The notes under the pieces: generated by a model | Databases searched by the model: none | Seen by the model: only the letters and a program-made list of their open reading frames with translations | Told to the model about the DNA's origin: nothing | Position numbers and translations under genes: made by a program | DNA from: Novosphingobium cyanobacteriorum | Lineage (GTDB): Bacteria; Pseudomonadota; Alphaproteobacteria; Sphingomonadales; Sphingomonadaceae | Reading direction: 5' to 3' | NCBI RefSeq assembly: GCF_029436685.1 | Contig: NZ_JAROCY010000030.1 | Location: 1 to 37,906 of the forward strand | DNA: 37,906 nucleotides | Part shown: positions 17,901 to 25,328 of the stretch, piece by piece | Numbering within the stretch: the stretch's first letter is position 1 | Layout of the letters: every line of letters begins with the position of its first letter

Positions 17901-18288
17901 AGAGTGTATCGATCGCACTGGGGGTACCAATATCAGCCTTGGCCACCTTGAACTCGACAACTGTGCGATCGGCCGACCAGGCCGCCTCCAGTCCGCTCTT
18001 GACCAATGTCTGACCGGCATCACCAGAATAGAGCGAAACCTGCCCATCGGCGCCGACGTTGACATTGAATTCCGCGCCACCGGCAAACCCGAATATCTGG
18101 AAGCCAGTTGTGCTGTTGCGGTCGGTATTGAGCCAAGCAGTCGTGCCTTCACCGATCGCGGTTGGGGACTGCATTGCAAATACAAAGCCATCTCCGTCCG
18201 ACTTTGCGAAGATTGCATAACCAGATGGAAGTCCAGAATCGATACGGTCTGCCGACGTCCAGTCCGAAAGGCTACCATCAACAATCAT
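14911..18288 (-). CDS. RTX protein with NodB-like polysaccharide deacetylase domain
   Basis: A 1125-aa predicted extracellular enzyme. An N-terminal beta-sandwich (about 1-155, CBM9/DOMON-like) is followed by an alpha/beta domain (about 160-380, RIAIVYSETT to VLFSSAAVMADNN) resembling the middle of PelA. Next is a NodB-like deacetylase domain (about 395-665) with metal-binding motifs RVDMD (Asp401, Asp403) and SHSYTHPE (His477-x3-His481), plus WTWHDYG (His619). Beta domains follow: one at about 670-815, then a cadherin-like module at 819-925 ending LEISVTNKTG. RTX nonapeptide repeats occupy about 935-1020 (GGNDKLYGD, GGDGTDQLYG), then a type I secretion C-terminus. There is no signal peptide, as expected for type I secretion. 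It would remove acetyl groups from the Pel-like polymer outside the cell. It is first in the operon, 25 bp before pelG. Confidence 0.85.
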   Translation of the reverse strand: MIVDGSLSDWTSADRIDSGLPSGYAIFAKSDGDGFVFAMQSPTAIGEGTTAWLNTDRNSTTGFQIFGFAGGAEFNVNVGADGQVSLYSGDAGQTLVKSGLEAAWSADRTVVEFKVAKADIGTPSAIDTLYDINNNVFLPGNFSSKPFTVYNETDIVPAADQRIAIVYSETTAKNYFGDMAYSQLFMAAQSQATQAGIPFDILQESDLTSLATLAKYDTLVFPSFRNVEVSQVDQIANTLEQATRQFGIGLVAAGEFMTNDQNNNALAGDSYARMKSLFDATRVDGGTGDVTLTATDASGKILDGYGNGELIRQYTNVGWNAFASVSGTGSTIATETIAGQSYSAALATQTGGRNVLFSSAAVMADNNLLQKAIDYSVNGTETLSLALRMTRQSGITATRVDMDQSQEQFEVKPDDGSPGVYDKLIPIVSDWKAKYGFVGSYYLNVGNDPANGATTDWAVSLPYYKALIERGNELGSHSYTHPENTNLLTDQQLQFEFADSKSVLQQQLSAYLGSTYNITGAAIPGNPESLATAQKILQYYNYITGGYSGVGAGYPNAFGYLNPTQANSGSYYFAPNIMSDFTLIEFQKKTIAQASAEWAKQFSEVTSHGAAPIVLWTWHDYGAAAWNSDGPSPYSTQMFTDFIAMASNADMEFVTLGDLAQRMNAFQSTTVTTSVTGNVITANVAASKSVGTFALELGNTSAGQVIQKVSGWYAYDSDSVFLPASGGSFAVTVGAAPDDVTHVTALPSRAVLESISGDGRNLTFSLSGEGKVVVDVQAPGNDWVSVTGGTVVSAAGEIYTIDIGAPGPHTISVGYVANLAPVIASNGAGATATISLAENLSAVTTVLATDANKLQGDIVAYSIQAGGDGALFAINSATGALTFRTAPDFEAPADLNRDNVYNVTIVATDARGLADTQALEISVTNKTGINRTGSLFNDTMNGTGEEDSLNGSWGNDTINGLGGNDKLYGDVGNDRLNGGDGTDQLYGQSGDDTLDAGSGNDLVVGGTGRDTLIGGGGLDTFLFQSTNDSATSTSGRDIIRDFELGIDKIDISQIDASVFQGGDQAFSFLATPTTKFTASSQVHYFYQFVNGVEYTVVEGRTSGTGAAFSIGLLGHLTLSASDFVL

Positions 18289-19233
18289 TCTAGACCCCCT
18301 GGTCGATCAAGATTCGCAAAACGTCGGCCATAAGACTCCCGCCATTTCGCCGCTTAGCGCATGAAGAGTGATTCTGTAACTCCTGGTAACCAATCTGATC
18401 TCGCGTTTGTCCCAACATGAAACATTTTGTTAACCAACTGTTTCCATTACGCAAATGCACAATTAATCGCCGCCTCATGCTCGCATCCGCAAAAATTTTT
18501 TTAGCAAGTCCGACCTTGCAAAGCGGCTATCAGGTGGCGGAGCGCTCGCAATGCGCATCGTGGCGCTGTCCGGACAGGCAGGACCGGACAGCGGTCGAAA
18601 AGCGCCCGGCCGTGCAAACGCAGGCCTGGCCTTGACCCGATCGGGACTTCTCCCAATCCGATCACCCCTGCCGCTTGTGCGCGAGGGCATGGCCAAGCGG
18701 GCCACCCGCCTGCCATCGGCGCGGGCAATCAACCACGGGCAGGACAAAGCCCTTTTCTTCATGCCTGGGGAAAAGGGCCGTCACGCAGCATCGCATTCGT
18801 CAAAGCAAGCCGGTGTGAGCGAGTCTTGTTCGGGCGTTTGCGCTTGAGTGTCTTTCATTGACTTCACTTCGCCAGGGAAACCTCCTGGCATCAGACGAGG
18901 ATCTAGTGCTGCCTTCATTTTGCAACTTGCAAGACGAGTTTGCCGCTTGCCTGATTTTTCAGACAATCAATTACAGCCCGCACGGGTCTCGGCCGGTTCA
19001 AGCATTGTCCGATGCTCGCAGGTCGAACGCTACGACCTGGTCATCTGGCCCAGGTCACCGGCCGCACTCGCGACCTTTTCCGCAACTATACGCATGGCCA
19101 GAAGGGATAACCGCAAGCTTCCCGTCTTAATGGAACCAACTGCGCATGTCCCCGTATGGAACAGCGCTGACAGACGACTTTCCAGTGTGCGGATCTGTCT
19201 GCAAGCTGGACAAAACAAAGACGGGAGGCATGG
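18289..19233. other. Leader and intergenic region upstream of the pel operon
   Basis: About 945 bp without a convincing gene. The part next to the operon (18.29-18.50 kb) is AT-richer, with AAAAATTTTTTTAGC near 18490 and two GTTA/GGTTA-containing repeats, and should hold the pel promoter; I could not fix a -10/-35. A perfect 9-bp stem GCCCTTTTC/GAAAAGGGC (18749-18757 with 18770-18778) lies further upstream, followed on the minus strand by TTTGT, and could be a weak leftward terminator. Confidence 0.4.
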
Positions 19234-19452
19234 ATGCTATCGGTCCGGGAACAGAACGCAAGAGGAAGGCAGCGGGCTCCACGCCACCACTATATCCTGC
19301 TGTTGCAGGCAGCGCGGCCCGAACTTGCCAAGCAAGTCGAATTGTTCGCTGATGACGTTCAGGAAGCTTTGCGTGTATCGTGCACCTCGAACGTCTACAG
19401 TTCCGCGGAAATCTGGGAAGATGGCAGATTTCATGCCGTGATGAGTCTCTAG
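19234..19452 (+). CDS. Small hypothetical protein (72 aa)
   Basis: The ATG at 19234 has a GGGAGG ribosome site (19223-19228) five bases upstream; an overlapping ATG at 19230 is in another frame. The basic N-terminus leads into HYILLLQAARPELAKQVELF and ADDVQEALRV, an amphipathic helical region, then EIWEDGRFHAVMSL. I do not recognise the family. It lies alone between the two RTX genes, opposite to both, and might be a small regulator or unrelated. The ribosome site and protein-like composition are the only support. Confidence 0.4.
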   Translation: MLSVREQNARGRQRAPRHHYILLLQAARPELAKQVELFADDVQEALRVSCTSNVYSSAEIWEDGRFHAVMSL

Positions 19453-19658
19453 GGCCATCGAAGATGGCAAAATAGGATTCATGACCCGCCCGCCTTTCCC
19501 GGCTAGCAGAGTCAGAACGCACCTGGCGCGATGCAAGGCCCGTCGCAAGGCGACCGGCCTGTCGAGCGCCCTCGAAGCGAGGCGCCTGTAACCCAGGATT
19601 TTCCGCTCGTGTGATCGCGGAGCGCTTCACCTCTTGAGGAAGCTCTCGGAAGGGCGAT

Positions 19659-19725
19659 GTCTTGCGCTCGAGAACGGCGCAAGACACCGGCCATCCTTAC
19701 GCCTCCCCGGAGAAGTCTTCCGGGG
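19659..19725 (-). terminator. Two strong hairpins downstream of the beta-helix RTX gene
   Basis: Stem GTCTTGCGC/GCGCAAGAC (19659-19667 with 19677-19685) and stem CCCCGGA/TCCGGGG (19705-19711 with 19719-19725) lie 90-160 bp beyond the RTX stop codon at 19817. Neither has a good U-tract, so they may protect the mRNA 3' end or act in Rho-dependent ending rather than form a classic terminator. Confidence 0.35.
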
Positions 19726-19816
19726 CGCGCCAAGGCGCTGCTGGCATACTGCGTGCCGCAGTGCTGGTCAGCTGTTTGCGCCGATGCGGCGCCCTCCTCG
19801 CCCAGCGTCCGACACT

Positions 19817-22513
19817 TCAGATCAGCAGGAAGTCGGAGAGATGCAGGTCGAGGCCTGGCGCAACCATGCCAATCTTCACGGGTGTGCCCGAGCCCGCGCC
19901 ATCCGCATCAAAGAGAACAGCGCCGGTTGTCTGGTTGTAGAGAATGGTGGGATGACCGCCCGATGCCGCGAGCACTGGCCCTTCCTCGAAAACCAGCCCT
20001 GAAAGCGGGCTGACCCCAGAATGGGCGATCTCGATCCTGTCGGATCCGATCTGAAAATCCGTGATCGTGTCGAAGCCGGTCGACTGCAAGGCGTCGAATA
20101 CAAACACATCTGCGCCTTCACCGCCAGTCAGGGTGTCGTAACCGCCACCACCGATCAGGCGGTCATTGCCAGGGCCACCAAAGAGGATGTCGTTCTGGTC
20201 ACCCCCGTCGAGTACGTCGTTGCCCGCTCCGCCATGGATCGTGTCCGTGCCGCCCATGCCCTTGATCGTATCGGCACCGAGACCGCCGCCAAGAACGTTG
20301 ACCCCCGCATTGCCGCTGATGAGGTCATCATGACTGCTGCCCGTGACATTCTGGATTTGGCTGTAGACGTCGCCCTTGGCATTGCCGGTATTGCCCGAGG
20401 GATTGGCAAGGCTGATCGCCACCCCTGTTTGCGCATCGGCATAGGACACGGTATTTCGACCACTTCCGCCATTGAGGTAGTCTGGGCCGGAACCGCCCGC
20501 AAGGACGTCGTCTCCGCCAGCGCCAAAGAGTCGGTCGCTGCCGCCCTGTCCGATCAGCAGGTCACTGCCGGTAGCGCCGTTCAGCACATCGGAGCCAGCA
20601 GTCCCGAAAGCTTTGCGATATCCCGACAGGTCAGAGAATGGATCGCTCGCACTCGTTCCATCCTGGTCTGAACTCGTCGAACCTGCAGGTGCAGTCGTCG
20701 AGCCCGAATTGGTCGAGCCCGAAGTTGTCCCCGAAGTTGTCCCCGAAGTTGTGGTCGTGGGCGTGGTCGTGGGCGTTGTCGGTGTCGAGAGGGAGGTTGA
20801 TGGTGTTGAATTCTTGCCATCGTAGTCGGTGACGACGATCTGTGTTGAGACGTTGGCGGCGACCAGTGTTGTGGCGCTGACGTTCCTGAGGGTTGCCAGG
20901 GTGGTGAAGCTGTCGCCGCCGCCATTGGTGTCGACCTGGACGAGGGTATCGCTGCCGGCCTGGACGAACTTGACGTAGCCCTTGGCGAAGAGGTCGCCGC
21001 TCCAGCCGTAGTGGCGGGCGATCACGGCAAGGTCGATGACATCACCGCCCGCGCCGGCGGTGAAATCGGTGATCGTGTCGTTGCCTTCGTTGGCGTCCAT
21101 GAACACGAAGCGGTCCTGGCCGAGCCCGCCGGTCAGGATGTCGTTGCCGGCCCCGCCCCAGATGTAGTCGCGGCCCGCGCCGCCCGAGATGGTGTCGGTG
21201 CCGCTGCCGCCAAGCAGGCGGTCGTTGCCCGCGCCGCCGGTGATGGTCTCGTCGAGGACGAAGGTGCCGGCCTTGACCACATTGTTGATGAAGGCCAGCG
21301 TCGGGCTGCCGGCGGCGATGCTGTAGCGATTGCTCAGCACTTCGAAGATGGAGTTGGACAGGGTGTTGCCGGTGGCGCCGTTCTGGTTCCAGTAGGCAAA
21401 GCCGACGGTTTCCTTGAGGTTGACGTTGTCGACCGTGATGCGCGTGCCATCGCCGTTGCCGTACTGGTAGAACAGGATGCCGCGCTCGTTGTTGCTGCCC
21501 GAGACATCCTTGAAGGTGTTGTCGGTGCCGCGTCCGCCGAGCACGCCGAAGCTGTTGACCACGACCGCGTTCGAATAGGAGCTGAAGCGCCCTTCGCTAT
21601 GCCAGGAGAAGGCATACGAGGTGGTGCCGTTGGCCACGACATTGGTTGCGGTCAGGCCGATGTCGGCGCCGTACTTGGACGGGTTGACGTCGCTGCTCCA
21701 CAGCCCCACCGCATTGTCGTCGACGCCGTGGCGGACGTGCTCGGTGTAGAGGCCGTTGACGGTGGTGCCGACCGAGCTGGCCGAGTGGACGCCGTAGCCG
21801 AAGTGGCCGTTGGCCGGGTCGTCGGTCAGGTTGATCGCGGCCGACTGGGTGACCAGGGCATTGACCGTGCTGACGAAGTTGAAGCCCATCGAGTTGCCGT
21901 CACGCACGGTGACGTTGTCGACATGGGTGTTGATGGTCGAGCGCACCGAGACGAGCGCATTGGCCCAGTCGGGATGGCTCTGGTCGCCCTGGACGGTGCC
22001 GTTCTTGATGTTGACCGTACCGCTCTGGTACTCCGAGACGCGGACATTGGTCTTGTAGAGATCGGCATAGGCAAGATCGCCCTCGAGCACGAGCTTGTTG
22101 CCATCAACCGCGATGACCTTCATCGCCTGGCCGAGCCGCGTCGCCGCGCCCTGGTCATTGGGCAGGACATCGTCGGCAATGACCTTGATCCACTCGCCTG
22201 CCTGGACCGAGGAGGCATTGGCATACGTCACCGTCACGTGGCCCGAGGCATCATGACCGACCTTGCTCGAGAGCGGATCGCCCATGCGCCCGTTGACCCA
22301 GATTACCGAGGCATCGCCGCCCTGCTTGAGCGTCGAGCCGTTCAGGTCGATCGTGATGTCGCGGTGTGCGGCATCGACCTGCAGCCCCTTGCTGACCACG
22401 ATTTTGGCGTTTGCGGGCAGAACAAGCGTTCCCCCTGACGGCAATCCGCCCAGTGCCTTTTGAATATCGGCTTCGGTCGATCCGTCCCTGAGCCGAACAA
22501 TGGTGTCCGCCAT
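19817..22513 (-). CDS. RTX protein with right-handed beta-helix (lyase/epimerase-like) domain
   Basis: An 898-aa predicted secreted polysaccharide-active protein. Residues about 25-420 form repeated short beta-strands of a right-handed beta-helix (ITIDLNGSTLKQGG, GTVNIKNGTVQGD, VDNVTVRDGNSMGFNFVS, GLYTEHVRHGVDDN), the fold of pectate lyases and of alginate C5-epimerase-type enzymes. A first RTX block (424-465, GGAGNDRLLGGSG) and a C-terminal-like segment (470-565) follow. A Thr/Ser/Pro linker (569-625) leads to a second RTX block (634-805) and a second terminal domain (806-898, ending DLHLSDFLLI). No signal peptide is present, so type I secretion is expected. No catalytic residues can be assigned with confidence; it could be a lyase, an epimerase or a structural polymer-binding protein. 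It is transcribed in the same direction as the pel operon but separated from it by 1.5 kb. Confidence 0.83.
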   Translation of the reverse strand: MADTIVRLRDGSTEADIQKALGGLPSGGTLVLPANAKIVVSKGLQVDAAHRDITIDLNGSTLKQGGDASVIWVNGRMGDPLSSKVGHDASGHVTVTYANASSVQAGEWIKVIADDVLPNDQGAATRLGQAMKVIAVDGNKLVLEGDLAYADLYKTNVRVSEYQSGTVNIKNGTVQGDQSHPDWANALVSVRSTINTHVDNVTVRDGNSMGFNFVSTVNALVTQSAAINLTDDPANGHFGYGVHSASSVGTTVNGLYTEHVRHGVDDNAVGLWSSDVNPSKYGADIGLTATNVVANGTTSYAFSWHSEGRFSSYSNAVVVNSFGVLGGRGTDNTFKDVSGSNNERGILFYQYGNGDGTRITVDNVNLKETVGFAYWNQNGATGNTLSNSIFEVLSNRYSIAAGSPTLAFINNVVKAGTFVLDETITGGAGNDRLLGGSGTDTISGGAGRDYIWGGAGNDILTGGLGQDRFVFMDANEGNDTITDFTAGAGGDVIDLAVIARHYGWSGDLFAKGYVKFVQAGSDTLVQVDTNGGGDSFTTLATLRNVSATTLVAANVSTQIVVTDYDGKNSTPSTSLSTPTTPTTTPTTTTSGTTSGTTSGSTNSGSTTAPAGSTSSDQDGTSASDPFSDLSGYRKAFGTAGSDVLNGATGSDLLIGQGGSDRLFGAGGDDVLAGGSGPDYLNGGSGRNTVSYADAQTGVAISLANPSGNTGNAKGDVYSQIQNVTGSSHDDLISGNAGVNVLGGGLGADTIKGMGGTDTIHGGAGNDVLDGGDQNDILFGGPGNDRLIGGGGYDTLTGGEGADVFVFDALQSTGFDTITDFQIGSDRIEIAHSGVSPLSGLVFEEGPVLAASGGHPTILYNQTTGAVLFDADGAGSGTPVKIGMVAPGLDLHLSDFLLI
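20721..20774 (-). repeat. 12-bp tandem repeats encoding the Thr/Ser linker
   Basis: On the plus strand GAAGTTGTCCCC occurs at 20721 and 20733 with a partial third copy from 20745. Then GTGGTCGTGGGC occurs at 20751 and 20763. On the coding strand these give TSGT and TTTP-type repeats. Unit length is a multiple of three, so copy-number change would alter linker length without a frameshift. Confidence 0.75.
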
Positions 22514-22972
22514 TCAATGATACCTTCATTGTCCATGAAGGATCGCAAATAACTGGAAAACCCCCTGAATCCCTTCACTTCTGTGCAAGAATAAATCCGA
22601 CTAATTTACGATCCGAAATAAAAGTTATTTTTAAATTGAGAAGAATATTCGTTCACTTCGCGCCCCGGCGCTCCCCTTGCAGAAGAAAGTTCATTAGTCA
22701 CTCCACGAACAGCCAATAGTGCATTTTTCAAGGTGGGCTGCCCCCGGATGCATGTCCCCAGTTTCAGTGCGTATTCACGCACGCGCCTTGAGGGACGGGT
22801 GGAAACCTCACAAAAACAACGGCCTGAATGGTGGCAATTGCCCGGATTCATGCATCTGCCAACGAAGCCGGGACACAATCTTGGCATAGCATTGCCAAAC
22901 CAGGCTTGCGCATTGCGTTCGGCACTGGGAAAGGCACCACGCAATGCCAACAAGTCAGGCTGACGGGATACC
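22514..22972. other. Divergent intergenic region between RTX gene and manC-like gene
   Basis: About 460 bp serving as upstream region for both neighbours. It contains an AT-rich patch near 22615-22640 (AAATAAAAGTTATTTTTAAA). The hairpin beside the RTX start is listed separately. No gene was recognised and promoter elements could not be fixed with confidence. Confidence 0.45.
22523..22541 (-). promoter_or_regulatory. Hairpin over the ribosome site of the beta-helix RTX gene
   Basis: Perfect 7-bp arms CCTTCAT (22523-22529) and ATGAAGG (22535-22541) enclose a 5-base loop, 10-28 bases ahead of the RTX ATG. On the mRNA the 3' arm is ATGAAGG, which holds the only Shine-Dalgarno-like AAGG, so the fold would hide the ribosome site. 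This suggests translational control, or alternatively a protein-binding palindrome. Confidence 0.45.
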
Positions 22973-24013
22973 ATGAGCGATATCATTCCGGTTGTTTTGT
23001 GCGGTGGCTCCGGCACCCGTCTTTGGCCCCGTTCGCGCAAGACGATGCCCAAGCCGTTCCTGCCCCTGGTGGGGGACAGCACGCTGTTCACCGCCACCGT
23101 GCTGCGCTGCGACAAGGGTGAGGGCTTTGGCGATCCGGTGATCGTGACCGGGGCGGCGCATCTGGACCACGTGGAGGCGCAGCTGCCCGACCGGGAGCAC
23201 ACGCAGATCATCGTGGAGCCCGAAGGCAAGAACACCGCTGCGGCCATTGCGCTGGCGGCGCTGCGCCTGCCCGAAGATGCGGTGATGCTGGTGTGCCCCA
23301 GCGACCACCACATCGGCGATTGCGCGGCCTTTCAGGCAGCGGCGCGTGCGGCGGCCTCGCTCGCCTCTCAGGGCTGGCTGGTCTCGTTCGGCATCGCGCC
23401 GACCGCGCCCGAAACCGGCTTCGGCTACCTCCGCCATGGCGAGGCGATCGAGGGCACGGGCGGCATGAAGGTGGCCCAGTTCGTGGAAAAGCCGAACCTG
23501 GAACGCGCCATCGAATTCCTGGCCAGCGGGGACTATTCGTGGAACGGGGGCATCTTCGCCTTCCGCGCCGGCACGTTCCTCGATGAGCTGAAGGCGCATC
23601 GCCCGGCGATTCACGACGCGGTGAAGGCTTCGGTGGACAAGGGTGCGGCCGATGGCATGCGCTTCCACCCCGATGCGGGGGCGTTCGCGCTGATCGAAAG
23701 CGAAAGCGTGGACTATGCGGTGATGGAAAACACCAGCCGCGCGGCGATGGTGCCGGCGGTGATGGCCTGGTCCGACATCGGCAACTGGCAGGCGCTGCAC
23801 GATGCGCTGGACCGCGATGAGGATGGCAACGCGGTGATGGGCCGGGCCGAGCTGAAGGATTGCCGCAACGTGCTGGTCCACACCGATGGGCCGCGCGTGA
23901 ACGTGGTTGGCGCATCGAACCTGATCGTGGTGGTGGACAAGGACGAAGTGCTGGTCTGTACCCCCGAAGGCGCGCAGCTGGTGGGCAAGCTTTCCGGCGC
24001 GGCCAATCAGTGA
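22973..24013 (+). CDS. Mannose-1-phosphate guanylyltransferase (nucleotidyltransferase domain only)
   Basis: Forms GDP-mannose from mannose-1-phosphate and GTP in the cytosol, supplying mannose, fucose or related sugars for polysaccharide. The N-terminal signature VVLCGGSGTRLWPRSRKTMP and PKPFLPL (residues 7-32) binds nucleotide and substrate. Also visible are VCPSDHHI, FGYLRHGEAI, FVEKP, YSWNGGIFAF and SDIGNW. The protein has 346 aa, whereas the common bacterial ManC/AlgA type is about 470 aa with a C-terminal phosphomannose isomerase domain. Here only a short beta-helical tail (NVLVHTDGPRVNVVGASNLI) follows the transferase, so the isomerase must come from elsewhere. Divergent from the RTX gene. 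A GDP-sugar enzyme is not expected for classical Pel, which is GalN/GalNAc-based. Confidence 0.92.
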   Translation: MSDIIPVVLCGGSGTRLWPRSRKTMPKPFLPLVGDSTLFTATVLRCDKGEGFGDPVIVTGAAHLDHVEAQLPDREHTQIIVEPEGKNTAAAIALAALRLPEDAVMLVCPSDHHIGDCAAFQAAARAAASLASQGWLVSFGIAPTAPETGFGYLRHGEAIEGTGGMKVAQFVEKPNLERAIEFLASGDYSWNGGIFAFRAGTFLDELKAHRPAIHDAVKASVDKGAADGMRFHPDAGAFALIESESVDYAVMENTSRAAMVPAVMAWSDIGNWQALHDALDRDEDGNAVMGRAELKDCRNVLVHTDGPRVNVVGASNLIVVVDKDEVLVCTPEGAQLVGKLSGAANQ

Positions 24014-24086
24014 CAGGGGGCCGGTAATGGGCAGACCCCGCATCGCCAAAGTTGCCCAAACAGCCGGGTCACGGGGGAGGAGGTGA

Positions 24087-24173
24087 TCACTTCTTGCCTC
24101 GCCCTCCAAACAGCGTCCAGCACAGCGCTGCCAGCGCAACCCCTGCCATAAGGGCAAGACCCAGAATTTCCAT
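24087..24173 (-). CDS. Possible 28-aa membrane peptide
   Basis: An ORF of 28 codons from ATG at 24173 encodes a hydrophobic segment (ILGLALMAGVALAALCWTLF) followed by a basic tail GGRGKK and TGA. The layout of one membrane helix with a positively charged C-terminus is typical of bacterial small membrane proteins. The ribosome site is weak (GGGAACGG about ten bases upstream). No family recognised; it may be chance. Confidence 0.35.
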   Translation of the reverse strand: MEILGLALMAGVALAALCWTLFGGRGKK

Positions 24174-24463
24174 CGCTACCGTTCCCAGCCGGCCAATCGA
24201 ACGAGCCCAGACTAGCAGATTCTGCAGGAAACCAGACTAATCCCTTCGGGAAGCCTGTTGGCACGTCGGACCCGCCCCCGGCTTTCGACCACGGTGCCCA
24301 TCGTCACCGCGATGATAGGCCTGCGCAGATCCTGCCAGCGTCCGGAACAAGCAGGGCGCACCTTGGCATCAGCAGGCTGGTGGTCATTTCCTGGTGATGC
24401 GGGACCCTTGCGCAAAAGACAGCCATTGCGGTGGCCCGATGGGTCGGCATTGGGCCCTGTGCG

Positions 24464-24760
24464 TCAATCGGCATCATGTCCGCCGCGGCGTTCCGCTTCC
24501 TTTCCCGGCGCCTGCCCTGCGAGGACTTTGCGAAGCCCACGAGTGATGTACCACTCTTGGGAGAGGTTTCCGCTGTCGGTCAGGCTGCGGCCAGAACATT
24601 GCCTGGGAGAGCGGACCGGGTCTGCAGAGGCCACCGGGTAGCGGTCCTGGGCCGGCCGGGATAACCGAAGGCGGACAATTCGCCAGATGGCCCAGAGCGC
24701 TAGCACAGATAGAATCGCAAGACACGGCCGGACCCAGTCGGCTTCGATCAAGTCACTCAT
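24464..24760 (-). CDS. Possible small single-span membrane protein (98 aa)
   Basis: The ATG at 24760 begins MSDLIEADWVRPCLAILSVL, continuing through LALWAIWRIVRLRL, a good single membrane helix near residues 10-30 flanked by Arg. The rest is polar, without recognisable motifs, and could be out-of-frame noise. No clear ribosome site precedes it. It lies about 90 bp from an AT-rich possible promoter stretch (24755-24800). Low certainty. Confidence 0.3.
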   Translation of the reverse strand: MSDLIEADWVRPCLAILSVLALWAIWRIVRLRLSRPAQDRYPVASADPVRSPRQCSGRSLTDSGNLSQEWYITRGLRKVLAGQAPGKEAERRGGHDAD

Positions 24761-24940
24761 TCAATAAGATTTATCGGCCCGGGATTAGCACAATGCTAAT
24801 GCGTCCCCGGGACACTCAGATAAGGTCCGTGCAGGTTTCAAACTGGTCGAGCCGCCAACTCCAGGAATTGCCTGTCATTCAAGGACTGTTGCCCCAGACT
24901 CGCGGCAATCAGGCGAGGTGGCCTGCTACGCGGCGATTGG

Positions 24941-25153
24941 TCATGACTGACGCTCGAGTTCTAGCATGGCCGCACGCAAACGCGCTGCGACTTCCTGCAA
25001 GCGGACAGTGACCTGCCGATCGGCACTGGTCTCTGCCCTCCCGGCAAGATCATGGACGAGATTGCACGTGCGTACGACCGCGTCGCCAAGTTCGTCCAGC
25101 AAATCGGACAGGACCGCCTCTTCATACGGATCCGAGGCCTTGTCCTGCGACAT
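24941..25153 (-). CDS. Small acidic helical protein (70 aa), unknown
   Basis: The ATG at 25153 is preceded by AGGAAGGG, a strong ribosome site. The protein is acidic and helical (DPYEEAVLSDLLDELGDAVV, then VTVRLQEVAARLRAAMLELE) with one Cys and no membrane segment; a coiled-coil-like structure is likely. No family recognised. It lies downstream of the repressor and the 25329 gene on the same strand and may belong to that unit, although about 175 bp separate it from the neighbour. Confidence 0.5.
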   Translation of the reverse strand: MSQDKASDPYEEAVLSDLLDELGDAVVRTCNLVHDLAGRAETSADRQVTVRLQEVAARLRAAMLELERQS

Positions 25154-25328
25154 CCCATTCCCTTCCTCATTCAAGCGAACGCAGGCAAGTGCCGAAGAAG
25201 CGCACCGCATGACGAACGTGTCTATCCCGCGTGCTCCGCGTCGTGCAAGCAAAACCCATGATGCGGCGCTATGACGGACTTGCGTCGGCGGGCCTGGATC
25301 GACCGCCAGGTGAATTGGCCCTGATTGA

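Noticed and set aside
18749..18778. Hairpin GCCCTTTTC/GAAAAGGGC as a definite terminator
   Set aside because: The U-tract is only TTTGT on the minus strand and no gene ends at it, so it is mentioned only as a possibility.
21011..22438. Plus-strand frame of 475 codons rich in Val/Ala/Asp/Gly
   Set aside because: Antisense of the RTX beta-helix gene; its repetitive look mirrors the codons of the other strand.
22955..24157. Minus-strand frame of 400 codons opposite the guanylyltransferase
   Set aside because: The plus strand has the full GDP-mannose pyrophosphorylase signature; the minus frame is its shadow.
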